Counted from the first letter of the stretch, positions 24,556-33,667 are shown. The stretch is DNA of 64,000 nucleotides from CAJXQU01 sp965223825 (GCA_965223825.1 OZ245018.1:248001-312000), one strand, 5' to 3'. Translations and numbers: made by a program. Notes: generated from the sequence alone by a model not told the origin.

Positions 24556-24611
24556 CTGTCATAAAACTGTAATATTTCTGTCACAAACTTGTTAACCCTC
24601 ATCCGCATACT
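24556..24611 (+). promoter_or_regulatory. Tandem PhoB boxes and -10 of pstS2
   Basis: Half-sites at 11-bp steps: GTCAT 24558, GTAAT 24569, GTCAC 24580, GTTAA 24591; the first pair reads CTGTCATAAAACTGTAAT, nearly the E. coli Pho box. CATACT at 24606-24611 begins 10 bp after the array, the spacing of PhoB-activated promoters that lack a -35. Confidence 0.85.
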
Positions 24612-24653
24612 CGATCGATTGAAAATGCACAATTACCTGTTAGGAGGGTTTGG

Positions 24654-25628
24654 ATGTACGCAATGCAGGAGTTCGTGAAGGTTAGTTTATTCGCTGCGAG
24701 CTTATTTTCGGCTAATGTAATGTCGGCGGATGTGGATGCAGATCTGCCCGACTATACGAGAGCCAGCGGGGTTTCAGGAAATATCTCCAGTGTTGGATCA
24801 GACACGCTCGCTAACTTGATGACCTTATGGGGTGAAGAATTTAAACGCCTTTATCCAAATGTAAATATTCAGATCCAGGCTGCTGGATCGTCAACAGCCC
24901 CACCCGCATTGACCGAAGGCACCTCAAACTTTGGGCCGATGAGTCGCAAAATGAAGGATAAAGAGACGCAATCTTTCGAAGGAAAACACGGTTATAAACC
25001 CACGGCTATTCCTGTAGCAATTGATGCACTTGCTGTATTCGTGAATAAAGATAACCCAATCAAAGGGTTGAGTATTCAGCAAGTCGATGCGATTTTTTCA
25101 GCGACACGTAAGTGTAAAAATGATGCGGACATCTTAGCTTGGGGTGATGCAGGGCTAACCGGTAACTGGGCCAAGCGTCCGATCCAATTGTACGGACGTA
25201 ATTCAGTCTCAGGAACTTATGGCTTTTTTAAAGAAAAAGCACTCTGCAAAGGGGATTATAAAAATACCGTTAATGAGCAGCCGGGATCGGCATCCGTTGT
25301 CCAAGGTGTCACAAAGTCGATCAATGGCATTGGTTATTCTGGGATAGGTTATCGTACATCGGGCGTACGGGCACTGGCCATAAGCAAAAAAGAGGGTGGT
25401 AAACTTGTCGATGCGACGCCGGAAAACGCATTGAATGGTTCCTATCCGCTGGGCCGTTTTCTCTACGTCTATGTCAATAAGCAGCCAAATAAGCCCTTAG
25501 CACCACTCGAACTTGAGTTTGTCAAAATGATATTGTCCAAAGCCGGACAACAAGTTGTTATGAAAGATGGTTACATTCCTCTACCGGCGAAAAAGGCGGC
25601 AGAGATTCTGAATAAACTCTCGAGTTAG
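24654..25628 (+). CDS. pstS: Phosphate ABC transporter periplasmic binding protein (system 2)
   Basis: A 324-residue PstS with a signal peptide MYAMQEFVKVSLFAASLFSANVMSA. It has SSVGSDTLANLM (phosphate-loop 1), AAGSSTAPPALTEGTSNFGPMSRKM and GRNSVSGTYGFFKEKALC, the arrangement of the pseudomonad-type PstS that goes with long PstC/PstA proteins. It is clearly not a recent duplicate of pstS1. AGGAGGG precedes the ATG. It has its own PhoB promoter and its own terminator, so it is probably expressed as a single-gene transcript with some read-through into pstC2. Confidence 0.93.
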   Translation: MYAMQEFVKVSLFAASLFSANVMSADVDADLPDYTRASGVSGNISSVGSDTLANLMTLWGEEFKRLYPNVNIQIQAAGSSTAPPALTEGTSNFGPMSRKMKDKETQSFEGKHGYKPTAIPVAIDALAVFVNKDNPIKGLSIQQVDAIFSATRKCKNDADILAWGDAGLTGNWAKRPIQLYGRNSVSGTYGFFKEKALCKGDYKNTVNEQPGSASVVQGVTKSINGIGYSGIGYRTSGVRALAISKKEGGKLVDATPENALNGSYPLGRFLYVYVNKQPNKPLAPLELEFVKMILSKAGQQVVMKDGYIPLPAKKAAEILNKLSS

Positions 25629-25684
25629 TTAGTATCGAGCGTTGTGTATTAAACCTTCCAAACCGGCCCATCTAAGGTTCTAAA

Positions 25685-25708
25685 GCCCCGCTAAGGCGGG
25701 GTTTTTTT
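25685..25708 (+). terminator. Rho-independent terminator after pstS2
   Basis: CCCCGC (25686-25691), loop TAAG, GCGGGG (25696-25701), then T7 (25702-25708). A textbook terminator between pstS2 and pstC2. Confidence 0.92.
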
Positions 25709-25750
25709 GTGTACAAAATTGTTAATAGGTTCGTGTAGACTCAATACACC

Positions 25751-28018
25751 ATGAAAGAAAGTGACGAGCAAATTATTCCATCGCGATCAGACGCGACGAT
25801 GCAGCGAAGACAGCATTGGCGCGAGCTGAAAGATACCCTATTCAGGCGGCTGATGGGGATCGGTGGCATTGGTGTGATCATCGCCATCATGCTCATTTTC
25901 GTTTACCTGTTATATATCGTGCTGCCGTTATTCCGTGGTGCGGAGATCACATCAGAAACACAGATCAACACGACAAATACACTGACCAAGCCACCAATAA
26001 ATTTCGCCATCGACGAATATGCCGAGATAGGGTTCGTCATTGATGAAGATGGTCTCGCACAATACATTCAGCTAAAAGATGGCAGTGTGATCGACAGCAG
26101 TCCGCTAGCCAACAGCGCTGGAATGACAAGTCTTGCAAAGGGAGCAGAAAGCCAGTCTGTGTTTGCTGTTGGCTTGTCCGATGGAACACTGCGTTTAATA
26201 AAACAAGCGTACGCGATCAGCTTTCCGAATGATCAACGCAAAATCACCCCATCGCTGATCTATCCACTGGGTGAGGAACCGCTGATCATTGACGAAGGCG
26301 GCCAGCCTTTACATACGATTGCGGTGCAAAGTGATGATGATCAGACCACGATCGCAGCCGTTACGAATGACTCGCGAGTGCTGTTAGTACGCTTCACGAA
26401 AGAAGAATCTTTCATGGATGAGACATCAACGATTGAGCGATCATCTACCTTGATTGATCTCCCCGGCGAACGCGCTATAAAGATGCGGATCGATGTTGAT
26501 CAAGAAGAGTTGTACCTGATCACGGACACGGGTTACTTAAATTATTATCGACTCAACGATGCAGACGAGCCATCCTTGGTTGATCGCGTTGCGTTAGCGG
26601 GAGAAGGCGAGGCGATCACCGCAATGGAATTTCTCAGCGGTGGTATTTCGATTCTGATCGGCGATAGTCGCGGGCGAATTACGCAATGGTTTCCTGTCCG
26701 CGATGAAAATAACCTTTACCACCTAGAGAAAGTGCGCAGCTTTAAATTGGGCCATTCTGCGATCACTGCAATCGCACCTGAATATGCGAGAAAATCGTTT
26801 GCGGCGGGTAATCGTGCAGGAGAGATTGGCCTGTTCCACACTACAGCACAACGCAGTTTACTGGCAGAGAAAGTAAGTGAGTACCCGATTCAACGATTGA
26901 GCCTGTCACCGCGATCGGACGCCATGCTCGTTCTTGATGATCAAGGCCAGCTAAACATCTTTGATGTGGATAATGATCACCCAGAAGTCTCGTTCAAGTC
27001 TTTGTGGCAAGAAGTCTGGTATGAAAGTCGAGAAGCGCCGGAATATATCTGGCAGTCATCCTCGGCGAGTAATGATTTTGAGCCGAAATTCTCGCTGACA
27101 CCGCTTACCTTTGGTACGTTGAAAGCAGCGTTTTATGCCATGTTGTTTGCTGTGCCGCTCGCCATCTCAGGGGCAATATTTACGGCCTATTTTATGTCGC
27201 CGCAAATGCGCAATATGGTAAAACCGTCGATTGAGATCATGGAGGCGTTGCCTACGGTCATACTTGGTTTTCTCGCGGGCTTATGGTTAGCCCCTTTAGT
27301 GGAAAAAAACCTGCCAGGGATTTTTTTGCTACTTGTCTTGATGCCCCTCATGATTTTTTTCTCGGCATATATCTGGCATCGCTTGCCATCAAAAGTACGC
27401 CTCGCGATCCCAGAAGGCTGGGAAGCCGCCTTATTAATTCCAATTGTGATCATCGTGACGATGCTGGCGATGTCATTAAGCCAACCGATGGAAAGCGCCT
27501 TTTTCAATGATGATATGCCGACTTGGGTGACGCAAAACTTTGGGCTCGATTTTGATCAACGAAATTCGTTAGTAGTGGGTATTGCGATGGGTTTTGCCGT
27601 GATCCCAACGATTTTCTCGATCAGCGAGGATGCAATCTTCAGTGTACCGAAACACCTCACCGTCGGGTCGCTCGCGCTCGGAGCGACACGCTGGCAAACG
27701 TTGATCAATGTGGTGATTTTAACGGCTAGCCCAGGGATATTTTCGGCTTTAATGATCGGCTTGGGGCGTGCTGTGGGCGAGACAATGATTGTCTTAATGG
27801 CGACAGGCAATACACCGATTATGGATTTTAATATCTTCCAAGGTTTTCGCGCACTGTCAGCAAATATTGCAGTAGAAATGCCGGAAGCAGAAGTGGCGAG
27901 TACTCACTACCGAGTTTTATTTTTGGCTGCTTTAGTATTGTTTCTCGTGACATTTTTCTTCAATACCATCGCTGAGCTAGTCCGTCAGCGGTTGCGTGAG
28001 AAATACAGCAACTTATGA
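25751..28018 (+). CDS. pstC: Phosphate ABC transporter permease PstC, long form with beta-propeller-like domain (system 2)
   Basis: A 755-residue protein, more than twice E. coli PstC. One membrane helix (about 38-60) is followed by a large extracytoplasmic region (about 75-430) holding seven blade-like repeats with the rhythm x-G/D-x-x-G-x-hydrophobic-x-hydrophobic, for example VGLSDGTLRLI, GDSRGRITQWF, GNRAGEIGLF and LDDQGQLNIFD, so a beta-propeller is likely. The permease core with the EAA loop LGATRWQTLINVVIL and GRAVGETM fills the C-terminal 300 residues. Long PstC proteins are known in pseudomonads. Weak ribosome binding site; no clear promoter after the terminator, so read-through may supply it. 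Overlaps pstA2 by 4 bp. Confidence 0.92.
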   Translation: MKESDEQIIPSRSDATMQRRQHWRELKDTLFRRLMGIGGIGVIIAIMLIFVYLLYIVLPLFRGAEITSETQINTTNTLTKPPINFAIDEYAEIGFVIDEDGLAQYIQLKDGSVIDSSPLANSAGMTSLAKGAESQSVFAVGLSDGTLRLIKQAYAISFPNDQRKITPSLIYPLGEEPLIIDEGGQPLHTIAVQSDDDQTTIAAVTNDSRVLLVRFTKEESFMDETSTIERSSTLIDLPGERAIKMRIDVDQEELYLITDTGYLNYYRLNDADEPSLVDRVALAGEGEAITAMEFLSGGISILIGDSRGRITQWFPVRDENNLYHLEKVRSFKLGHSAITAIAPEYARKSFAAGNRAGEIGLFHTTAQRSLLAEKVSEYPIQRLSLSPRSDAMLVLDDQGQLNIFDVDNDHPEVSFKSLWQEVWYESREAPEYIWQSSSASNDFEPKFSLTPLTFGTLKAAFYAMLFAVPLAISGAIFTAYFMSPQMRNMVKPSIEIMEALPTVILGFLAGLWLAPLVEKNLPGIFLLLVLMPLMIFFSAYIWHRLPSKVRLAIPEGWEAALLIPIVIIVTMLAMSLSQPMESAFFNDDMPTWVTQNFGLDFDQRNSLVVGIAMGFAVIPTIFSISEDAIFSVPKHLTVGSLALGATRWQTLINVVILTASPGIFSALMIGLGRAVGETMIVLMATGNTPIMDFNIFQGFRALSANIAVEMPEAEVASTHYRVLFLAALVLFLVTFFFNTIAELVRQRLREKYSNL

Positions 28019-29676
28019 AAATGTCATTTAAAGAATGGTTTAAAAGCGGTGCTCCGTGGGTGTGGATGACAGCGGGTGCTGTCAGTATTTCGTTAGTGAT
28101 GGTGGGTGGGTTGTTATTGCTGATCGCACTGCGTGGCTTAGGACAATTTTGGCCCGCAGATGTGGTGTCGTTTGATTATCAGTTTAATGATGCGGCTCCG
28201 ACAGTTTTATTAGGCGAAGTGGTCGAAAGTGAAGCGGTAAAAGTTCGTGAGCTACAAGCACAGGGTATCAAATTACCTGATGATCTGGACAGTGTGCAGC
28301 GCTACTTGATCAAGCGTGGGAATCGCGACATTACCGGGCTAGATTTCCAATGGGTATTGGAAACGGGAATGGCCGAGCAATCACGACCGTCGGATGTGAT
28401 CGTCATAGAGCGTGAAGAGTGGGGCAATTTTTACGGCTATCTGAGCGGGTTTAAACAAGCAGACGAAACAGTTAAATCGGATCAGATAATGGCGGATGTT
28501 GAATCCGCGATCGAACGGAAACAAACCATCGCCGAGCAAATTAACCATATCGAAAAAGACCTGATCGGCGCAGTAAATTATCAAGTCGAAAAACTCCGGC
28601 TGAAAGAACGTGGTTTAGCACTGGATAATATTACTGATGCGTCTGCTCAAGCCGAAATTCAGAACCAACGCGTAGCTCTTGATCGGCAATACGCAGGTTA
28701 TCAAGGTGAACTTATTGAACTGTACGCAGCGTTGAATCGAGACAGTATTCTTGTGCAAACAGGACAAGGTGTACAAGCGGAAATCCCGTTGGCCAAAGTG
28801 CGTAGAATCTACCGGCCGAATGCCATGAATGTGTGGGATAAAAGTGTTTTTTATGTGATCAAACTTGGCGAGTTTATTTTCGATGAACCGCGTGAAGCCA
28901 ATACCGAGGGTGGCATATTTCCAGCAATCTTTGGCACGGTATTAATGGTTGTGATCATGTCTGTGTTGGTTACACCATTTGGTGTGGTTGCAGCTGTTTA
29001 TCTCCATGAGTATGCGCGTAAGGGACCATTAACACGCACGATCAGGATCGCGGTTAATAATCTCGCTGGTGTTCCTTCGGTTGTTTACGGTGTTTTTGGG
29101 TTAGGATTTTTCGTTTATTTCCTCGGTGGTAATATTGATCAATTATTCTATCGAGAAGCGTTACCTTCGCCGACGTTCGGTACACCGGGTTTATTATGGT
29201 CGTCATTAACGCTTGCGATCTTGACGGTGCCGGTGGTGATCGTCGCGACCGAAGAGGGCTTATCACGAATTCCACGTGAGATCCGCGAAGGCTCACTGGC
29301 ATTAGGTGCAACCAAGGCGGAAACGCTCTGGCGTACTGTACTGCCGATGGCGACACCGGCGATGATGACGGGCTTAATTCTTGCGGTTGCGCGTGCAGCG
29401 GGTGAAGTCGCGCCGCTGATGATGGTAGGCGTGGTTAAGCTTGCACCGTCGCTTGCGATCGATGGGAATTACCCCTTTTTACACCTCGATCGAAAATTTA
29501 TGCATTTAGGCTTCCATATTTATGATGTAGGCTTTCAAAGTCCAAACGTGGAAGCAGCAAGACCTCTCGTGTTCGCGACCGCGTTGGTACTGGTTATGTT
29601 AATTATCGCGCTGAATTTCACTGCAATACGGATCCGTCATCGTTTGCGGGAAAAATATATAACGTCTGCACAGTAA
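28015..29676 (+). CDS. pstA: Phosphate ABC transporter permease PstA, long form (system 2)
   Basis: A 553-residue PstA. After the first membrane helix (about 15-42) an extracytoplasmic insertion of about 250 residues follows, including a predicted coiled coil (about 157-242: IERKQTIAEQINHIEKDL onward). The core has EAA loop LGATKAETLWRTVLPMATPAMMTGLILAVARAAGEVAPLMMVG. It forms the phosphate channel with PstC2, whose own insertion probably lies beside this one in the periplasm. ATGA overlap with pstC2 shows translational coupling; a second ATG at 28021 is possible. Confidence 0.93.
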   Translation: MKMSFKEWFKSGAPWVWMTAGAVSISLVMVGGLLLLIALRGLGQFWPADVVSFDYQFNDAAPTVLLGEVVESEAVKVRELQAQGIKLPDDLDSVQRYLIKRGNRDITGLDFQWVLETGMAEQSRPSDVIVIEREEWGNFYGYLSGFKQADETVKSDQIMADVESAIERKQTIAEQINHIEKDLIGAVNYQVEKLRLKERGLALDNITDASAQAEIQNQRVALDRQYAGYQGELIELYAALNRDSILVQTGQGVQAEIPLAKVRRIYRPNAMNVWDKSVFYVIKLGEFIFDEPREANTEGGIFPAIFGTVLMVVIMSVLVTPFGVVAAVYLHEYARKGPLTRTIRIAVNNLAGVPSVVYGVFGLGFFVYFLGGNIDQLFYREALPSPTFGTPGLLWSSLTLAILTVPVVIVATEEGLSRIPREIREGSLALGATKAETLWRTVLPMATPAMMTGLILAVARAAGEVAPLMMVGVVKLAPSLAIDGNYPFLHLDRKFMHLGFHIYDVGFQSPNVEAARPLVFATALVLVMLIIALNFTAIRIRHRLREKYITSAQ

Positions 29677-29682
29677 AAGAGT

Positions 29683-30537
29683 ATGCAAAACTTGAATGAA
29701 AAACAAACGCATGCGATCGATATACCGTCGTTACGCAATGAAGGATTGATGACGAACACGGCAGAGAGTCTGTTTGTTGATGAAAAAGAATGTTTGCGCG
29801 TGGAAGGCTTAAATCTTTATTACGGCCAGAAGCATGCGTTGAAAGATATTAATCTGACCATTCCAGAAAAGCGTGTTACTGCGTTTATCGGCCCGAGCGG
29901 TTGTGGTAAGTCGACGTTATTACGGTGCTTCAATCGTATGAATGATTTAATCGACTCGGTTTCTATTGACGGCGAAATGCGGCTACATGATGAGAATATC
30001 TACGATAAAGTAGTGAACGTCGCCGAATTGCGTCGACGCATTGGAATGGTGTTTCAAAAACCCAACCCATTCCCAAAATCCATTTATGAAAATGTCGCTT
30101 ATGGTCTGCGCTTGCAAGGCATTAAAAGTCGACGAGTGCTTGATCAAGTTATTGAAAAGTCACTGCGTGCTGCCGCTTTGTGGGATGAAGTTAAAGATCG
30201 CTTGGAAGACAATGCATTAGGTTTATCTGGTGGTCAGCAACAACGTTTAGTGATTGCCCGCGCGATCGCAATCGAACCGGAAGTGCTACTCCTTGATGAG
30301 CCCGCTTCGGCACTGGATCCGATCTCGACGTTAAAGATCGAAGAATTAATTTACGAGTTGAAAGACGATTACACAATTGTGATCGTCACGCACAATATGC
30401 AGCAAGCGGCGCGGGTGTCCGATTACACGGCATTTATGTATCTGGGCGAGTTGATTGAGTTTGGTCAAACACGTGAAGTGTTCACCAATCCAAAACAGAA
30501 GCAGACTGAAGATTACATCACCGGACGTTATGGTTAG
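29683..30537 (+). CDS. pstB: Phosphate ABC transporter ATPase PstB (system 2)
   Basis: A 284-residue ABC ATPase with Walker A GPSGCGKST (70-78), Q loop VFQKPNPFP, signature LSGGQQQRLVIARA, Walker B VLLLDEPASALDP and H switch VTHNMQQ. A 36-residue N-terminal extension precedes the nucleotide-binding domain, as in the first copy. It begins 6 bp after pstA2 and drives PstC2A2. Similar to but distinct from pstB1, in keeping with an old duplication or separate origin. Confidence 0.96.
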   Translation: MQNLNEKQTHAIDIPSLRNEGLMTNTAESLFVDEKECLRVEGLNLYYGQKHALKDINLTIPEKRVTAFIGPSGCGKSTLLRCFNRMNDLIDSVSIDGEMRLHDENIYDKVVNVAELRRRIGMVFQKPNPFPKSIYENVAYGLRLQGIKSRRVLDQVIEKSLRAAALWDEVKDRLEDNALGLSGGQQQRLVIARAIAIEPEVLLLDEPASALDPISTLKIEELIYELKDDYTIVIVTHNMQQAARVSDYTAFMYLGELIEFGQTREVFTNPKQKQTEDYITGRYG

Positions 30538-30560
30538 GTCAGGAGCAGCAGAGTAAAAAG

Positions 30561-31277
30561 ATGGGTACACGATCATTATCACAACATATTTCCAAGCAGT
30601 TCGATGAAGAGCTGGAAGATTTACGATCACGCGTCATGTTGATGGGTGGACTGGTTGAAGATCAGCTCACGAAAGCGTTAGAGGCGATGGATGGTATGGA
30701 TGTCGAACTGGCTGAGTATGTGTCGACGCATGATTATCAAGTGAATTCGATGGAAGTATCGATTGATGAGGAATGCACGCAAGTATTGGCGCGACGTCAG
30801 CCTGCGGCAGGTGATTTGCGTTTAGTGCTGGCGGTGATCAAAACCATTTCTGATCTAGAACGGATCGGTGATGAAGTCGAAAAAATTGGTCGTATGGTGG
30901 TACGCATGAGCGAGCAGGAGAGTCCGAAATCCTATTACATCAGTGTGCTTTCAATGGGCAAACATGTGCAGCAAATGCTGCATGCTTCGTTAGATGTTTT
31001 CGTGCGTATGGACTCGCAAAGAGCCGTGGACGTGGCCGCAGAAGATGAACGTATTGATGAAGAATATGGTGCGATCATGCGGCAATTAATCACCTATATG
31101 ATTGAAGATCCGCGAAGTATCTCAAAAGTGCTCGATGTGGTTTGGGCTGTGCGAGCGTTGGAACGTGTTGGTGATCATGCAAAGAATATTTGCGAAAACG
31201 TGATCTACCTTGTCGAAGGTAAAGACGTTCGACACACGAGTATTGAGGACATGCAACGGGAGATTTCTTCGGACTGA
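30561..31277 (+). CDS. phoU: Phosphate signalling protein PhoU (system 2)
   Basis: A 238-residue PhoU that begins MGTRSLSQHISKQFDEELEDLRSRVMLMGGLVEDQ, the form next to pseudomonad phoB-phoR. Metal-binding motifs ISDLERIGDEVEKIG and ALERVGDHAKNICENVIYLVEG are intact. It presumably reports the state of Pst system 2 to PhoR, whose gene is convergent and only 52 bp away. Last gene of the pstC2A2B2-phoU2 operon. The convergent gap contains a short imperfect hairpin but no sure terminator. Confidence 0.95.
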   Translation: MGTRSLSQHISKQFDEELEDLRSRVMLMGGLVEDQLTKALEAMDGMDVELAEYVSTHDYQVNSMEVSIDEECTQVLARRQPAAGDLRLVLAVIKTISDLERIGDEVEKIGRMVVRMSEQESPKSYYISVLSMGKHVQQMLHASLDVFVRMDSQRAVDVAAEDERIDEEYGAIMRQLITYMIEDPRSISKVLDVVWAVRALERVGDHAKNICENVIYLVEGKDVRHTSIEDMQREISSD

Positions 31278-31329
31278 TCATGGCTGCTCGAGATGATGAT
31301 CTCAAGCAAAAGCTGCAGAACCCATCGAT

Positions 31330-32649
31330 TCAGACTAATTGCCCTGAAGTTTTCGCAACTTCCGCTGGAATGATGATTGATGTGGGAAAGTCACAGCGGA
31401 AAAGACTGCCTTTCTCTAACTCACTTTCAATATGTAGCGTGGCCTTGTGACGCGTAAGGACGTGTTTGACAATCGATAAGCCAAGTCCACTTCCACCTTT
31501 ATCACGGCTACGACTTTGTTCCACACGATAGAACCGCTCGGTTAAACGGTCGATATGTTGTGGTGGAATACCAATGCCGTTATCACGAATCTCAAGGTGT
31601 GCGCCTGCATCGTCACGATACCAACGGATTTTGATCACGCCATTTTCTGGCGTGTAACGCACGGCATTGAAAACAAGGTTTGAGAAGGCACTGTAAATTT
31701 CAGAAGTACTGCCTTTAATCCACAAGGTTGGATCAGCGCTGATATCAAATAGGTGCGATTTATTGCCACTAAGAGCGCTGGCCTCTTTATGAATATTCGC
31801 GATCATCTCTGGCACGATCACAGTTTCAGGGTTATTCACCGCACGATCTTCCTCTAGCCGCGAGATCATGAGCAAATCTTTGATCACACTTTCCATCCGC
31901 ATGGATTGATCTTGCATTACCGATAACGATGGCCGCCAGTGCTCTGGGCATTGCGCCTTATTTTGGAGCATAGTCTCAAGATATCCTCGAAGCACGGTGA
32001 TTGGGGTGCGTAACTCGTGCGACACATTGGCGACAAAATCTTTGCGTAATTCGACGAGTTTTTGCAAACGCGTAACGTCGCGAGCGACGAACAGACGCTG
32101 ATTTTTACCGTAAGGAACGATTCGCACGCTCAAGGTGATCGCGGAATCAAGAGGGGATTTGATCTCAACGGAATTAGAACGGTCTTCGGAATACTTTTGG
32201 AAGTAGCGACTTAACTCCGGAGAGCGGACGAGATTTGTGATCCTTTGACGTTGATCTTGTGGCCAGTGAATGTTTAAAAACTCCGCGGCCGCTTTGTTCG
32301 CCCATTGGATGCGATTTTCAGCGTCGAGCACGACAGTGGAGTCGGGCAATGCCGTGGTGGCTTGGTGGAATTGCTGGAGATAATTGGAGAGTTTTTTCTT
32401 TCGCTTTTTGTGTCTGGATTGTAAGCGATCTATTTCGCGACAAATTTCCTCGAATACACCGGGGACATCAGGCGCGTGTTCTCGATCACGTTTTCGAATC
32501 CAAGCAAGCAGTTCGGAAGTTTTGCGTATATGCCAGATCAAACATCCGGCGGTCGCGATAAATAAGCACAGTAAAACTTGCCCGACTAATAAGCCCACGA
32601 TCAATGCGGCAACGAGAACAGTTACGATGCGGAAATAGTCTTTGTTCAT
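31330..32649 (-). CDS. phoR: Phosphate regulon sensor histidine kinase PhoR
   Basis: A 439-residue kinase. Two N-terminal membrane segments (about 8-40) with almost no periplasmic loop, a charged linker, a PAS domain (about 95-190) and the kinase core: H box NVSHELRTP with His211, N box FSNLVFNAVRYTP, G1 DNGIGIPP, G2 GGSGLGLSIV. The lack of a periplasmic sensor is normal for PhoR, which reads the Pst-PhoU state. It follows phoB after 74 bp on the same strand. The downstream end meets phoU2. Confidence 0.95.
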   Translation of the reverse strand: MNKDYFRIVTVLVAALIVGLLVGQVLLCLFIATAGCLIWHIRKTSELLAWIRKRDREHAPDVPGVFEEICREIDRLQSRHKKRKKKLSNYLQQFHQATTALPDSTVVLDAENRIQWANKAAAEFLNIHWPQDQRQRITNLVRSPELSRYFQKYSEDRSNSVEIKSPLDSAITLSVRIVPYGKNQRLFVARDVTRLQKLVELRKDFVANVSHELRTPITVLRGYLETMLQNKAQCPEHWRPSLSVMQDQSMRMESVIKDLLMISRLEEDRAVNNPETVIVPEMIANIHKEASALSGNKSHLFDISADPTLWIKGSTSEIYSAFSNLVFNAVRYTPENGVIKIRWYRDDAGAHLEIRDNGIGIPPQHIDRLTERFYRVEQSRSRDKGGSGLGLSIVKHVLTRHKATLHIESELEKGSLFRCDFPTSIIIPAEVAKTSGQLV

Positions 32650-32723
32650 GAGCTTACTGTTCGCGTGAATTAATTTTTCATGTTGTTATTAAAGAAACTT
32701 TGACGGCTTGTAGCCAGGTTTTA

Positions 32724-33413
32724 TTAGGTTCTTGAAAAGCGATAACCAACGCTGCGTACGGTTTGAATGTAATCATCAAACTGGTGTTCTGCGAGAAGTT
32801 TACGCAAACGGCGAATATGTACATCGACCGTGCGTTCTTCAATATACACGTTCGATCCCCATACATTGTCAAGAATTTGGGCGCGGGTGTAAACACGCTC
32901 AGGGTGTGAAACGAAAAAGTGTAGAAGCTTAAATTCTGTTGGGCTGAGATCGATCGGTTGATTGTTGATCGTGACCCGATGTGTTTCCAAGTCGAGACGA
33001 AGTGAGTCAACTTCGAGGACTTCTGCTGGACGCGTATCAGTACTACGACGGAGTACAGCGCGGACGCGGGCGAGGAGTTCCTGCGTCGAAAATGGCTTCG
33101 TAATATAGTCATCTGCGCCCGTATCGAGACCTTTGATCTTATCGTGCTCTTCACCGCGAGCAGTGAGCATGATGATCGGCAAGTTCTTGGTGTCCGGATC
33201 CCGTTTTAAACGACGGGCTAAATCCATACCACTGAGACCAGGCATCATCCAATCAAGCAGCAGCAGATCAGGGCGATGTTCTGCGATCTGTTTCTGTGCT
33301 TCTTCCGAATCCCCTGCTTCAAAATAGGTGTAGCCCTCACCCGACAGGGCAAAGACCAGCATTTGGCGGATCGCCGGTTCGTCATCAACAACAAGAATGG
33401 TGGGCTGCATCAT
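32724..33413 (-). CDS. phoB: Phosphate regulon response regulator PhoB
   Basis: A 229-residue OmpR-type regulator. Receiver domain with acidic pocket DDE (10-12), phospho-acceptor Asp54 in LLLDWMMPG, Thr in LTARG and Lys in TKPFS; winged-helix DNA-binding domain from about 130 with DLSPTEFKLL, RAQILDNVWG and ERTVDVHIRRLRKLL. It should bind the 11-bp-spaced half-sites found throughout this window. Its own upstream region contains such an array, suggesting autoregulation. Start ATG doublet at 33413; either may be used. Confidence 0.96.
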   Translation of the reverse strand: MMQPTILVVDDEPAIRQMLVFALSGEGYTYFEAGDSEEAQKQIAEHRPDLLLLDWMMPGLSGMDLARRLKRDPDTKNLPIIMLTARGEEHDKIKGLDTGADDYITKPFSTQELLARVRAVLRRSTDTRPAEVLEVDSLRLDLETHRVTINNQPIDLSPTEFKLLHFFVSHPERVYTRAQILDNVWGSNVYIEERTVDVHIRRLRKLLAEHQFDDYIQTVRSVGYRFSRT

Positions 33414-33441
33414 TATATTTTAAACCACTTAAATGAGTTCG

Positions 33442-33479
33442 GTGAATATTACAGTACAGACATATTACATAAGGATGAC
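33442..33479 (-). promoter_or_regulatory. PhoB box array upstream of phoB
   Basis: On the minus strand GTCAT (33479-33475), GTAAT (33468-33464), GTACT (33457-33453) and TTCAC (33446-33442) are spaced by exactly 11 bp. The array ends about 28 bp before the phoB ATG; no clear -10 was recognised. Confidence 0.6.
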
Positions 33480-33545
33480 AAGCGCCACAGACTCTTGTTG
33501 TAAATAAACAACGTAAAGAGGTAAGAAGTCGGCAAAAGGCGACAT

Positions 33546-33599
33546 TTCATCAACTTGTCATATTCCTTTCACATTTGTGCAACACAACAAGCTTACTTT
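33546..33599 (+). promoter_or_regulatory. PhoB box array upstream of the phosphate porin
   Basis: TTCAT 33546, GTCAT 33557, TTCAC 33568 and a weak GCAAC 33579, all in 11-bp phase. TACTTT at 33594-33599 sits 10 bp after the fourth half-site as a possible -10. Together with the phoB array it makes the 254-bp divergent region a double PhoB target. Confidence 0.7.
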
Positions 33600-33667
33600 G
33601 ACCATCCAAAAGCGTGCTACTGCCGTTTTGTGAAATTTATACAACTAGACCTTTAGGGGAAGACTCT

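Noticed and set aside
25709..25750. TGTACA and TTGTTAA words before pstC2 as a possible Pho box
   Set aside because: Spacing is 10 rather than 11 bp and the words are poor, so no separate promoter is claimed.
31278..31329. Terminator between convergent phoU2 and phoR
   Set aside because: Only a 5-bp GAGAT/ATCTC hairpin without a U tract; too weak to list.
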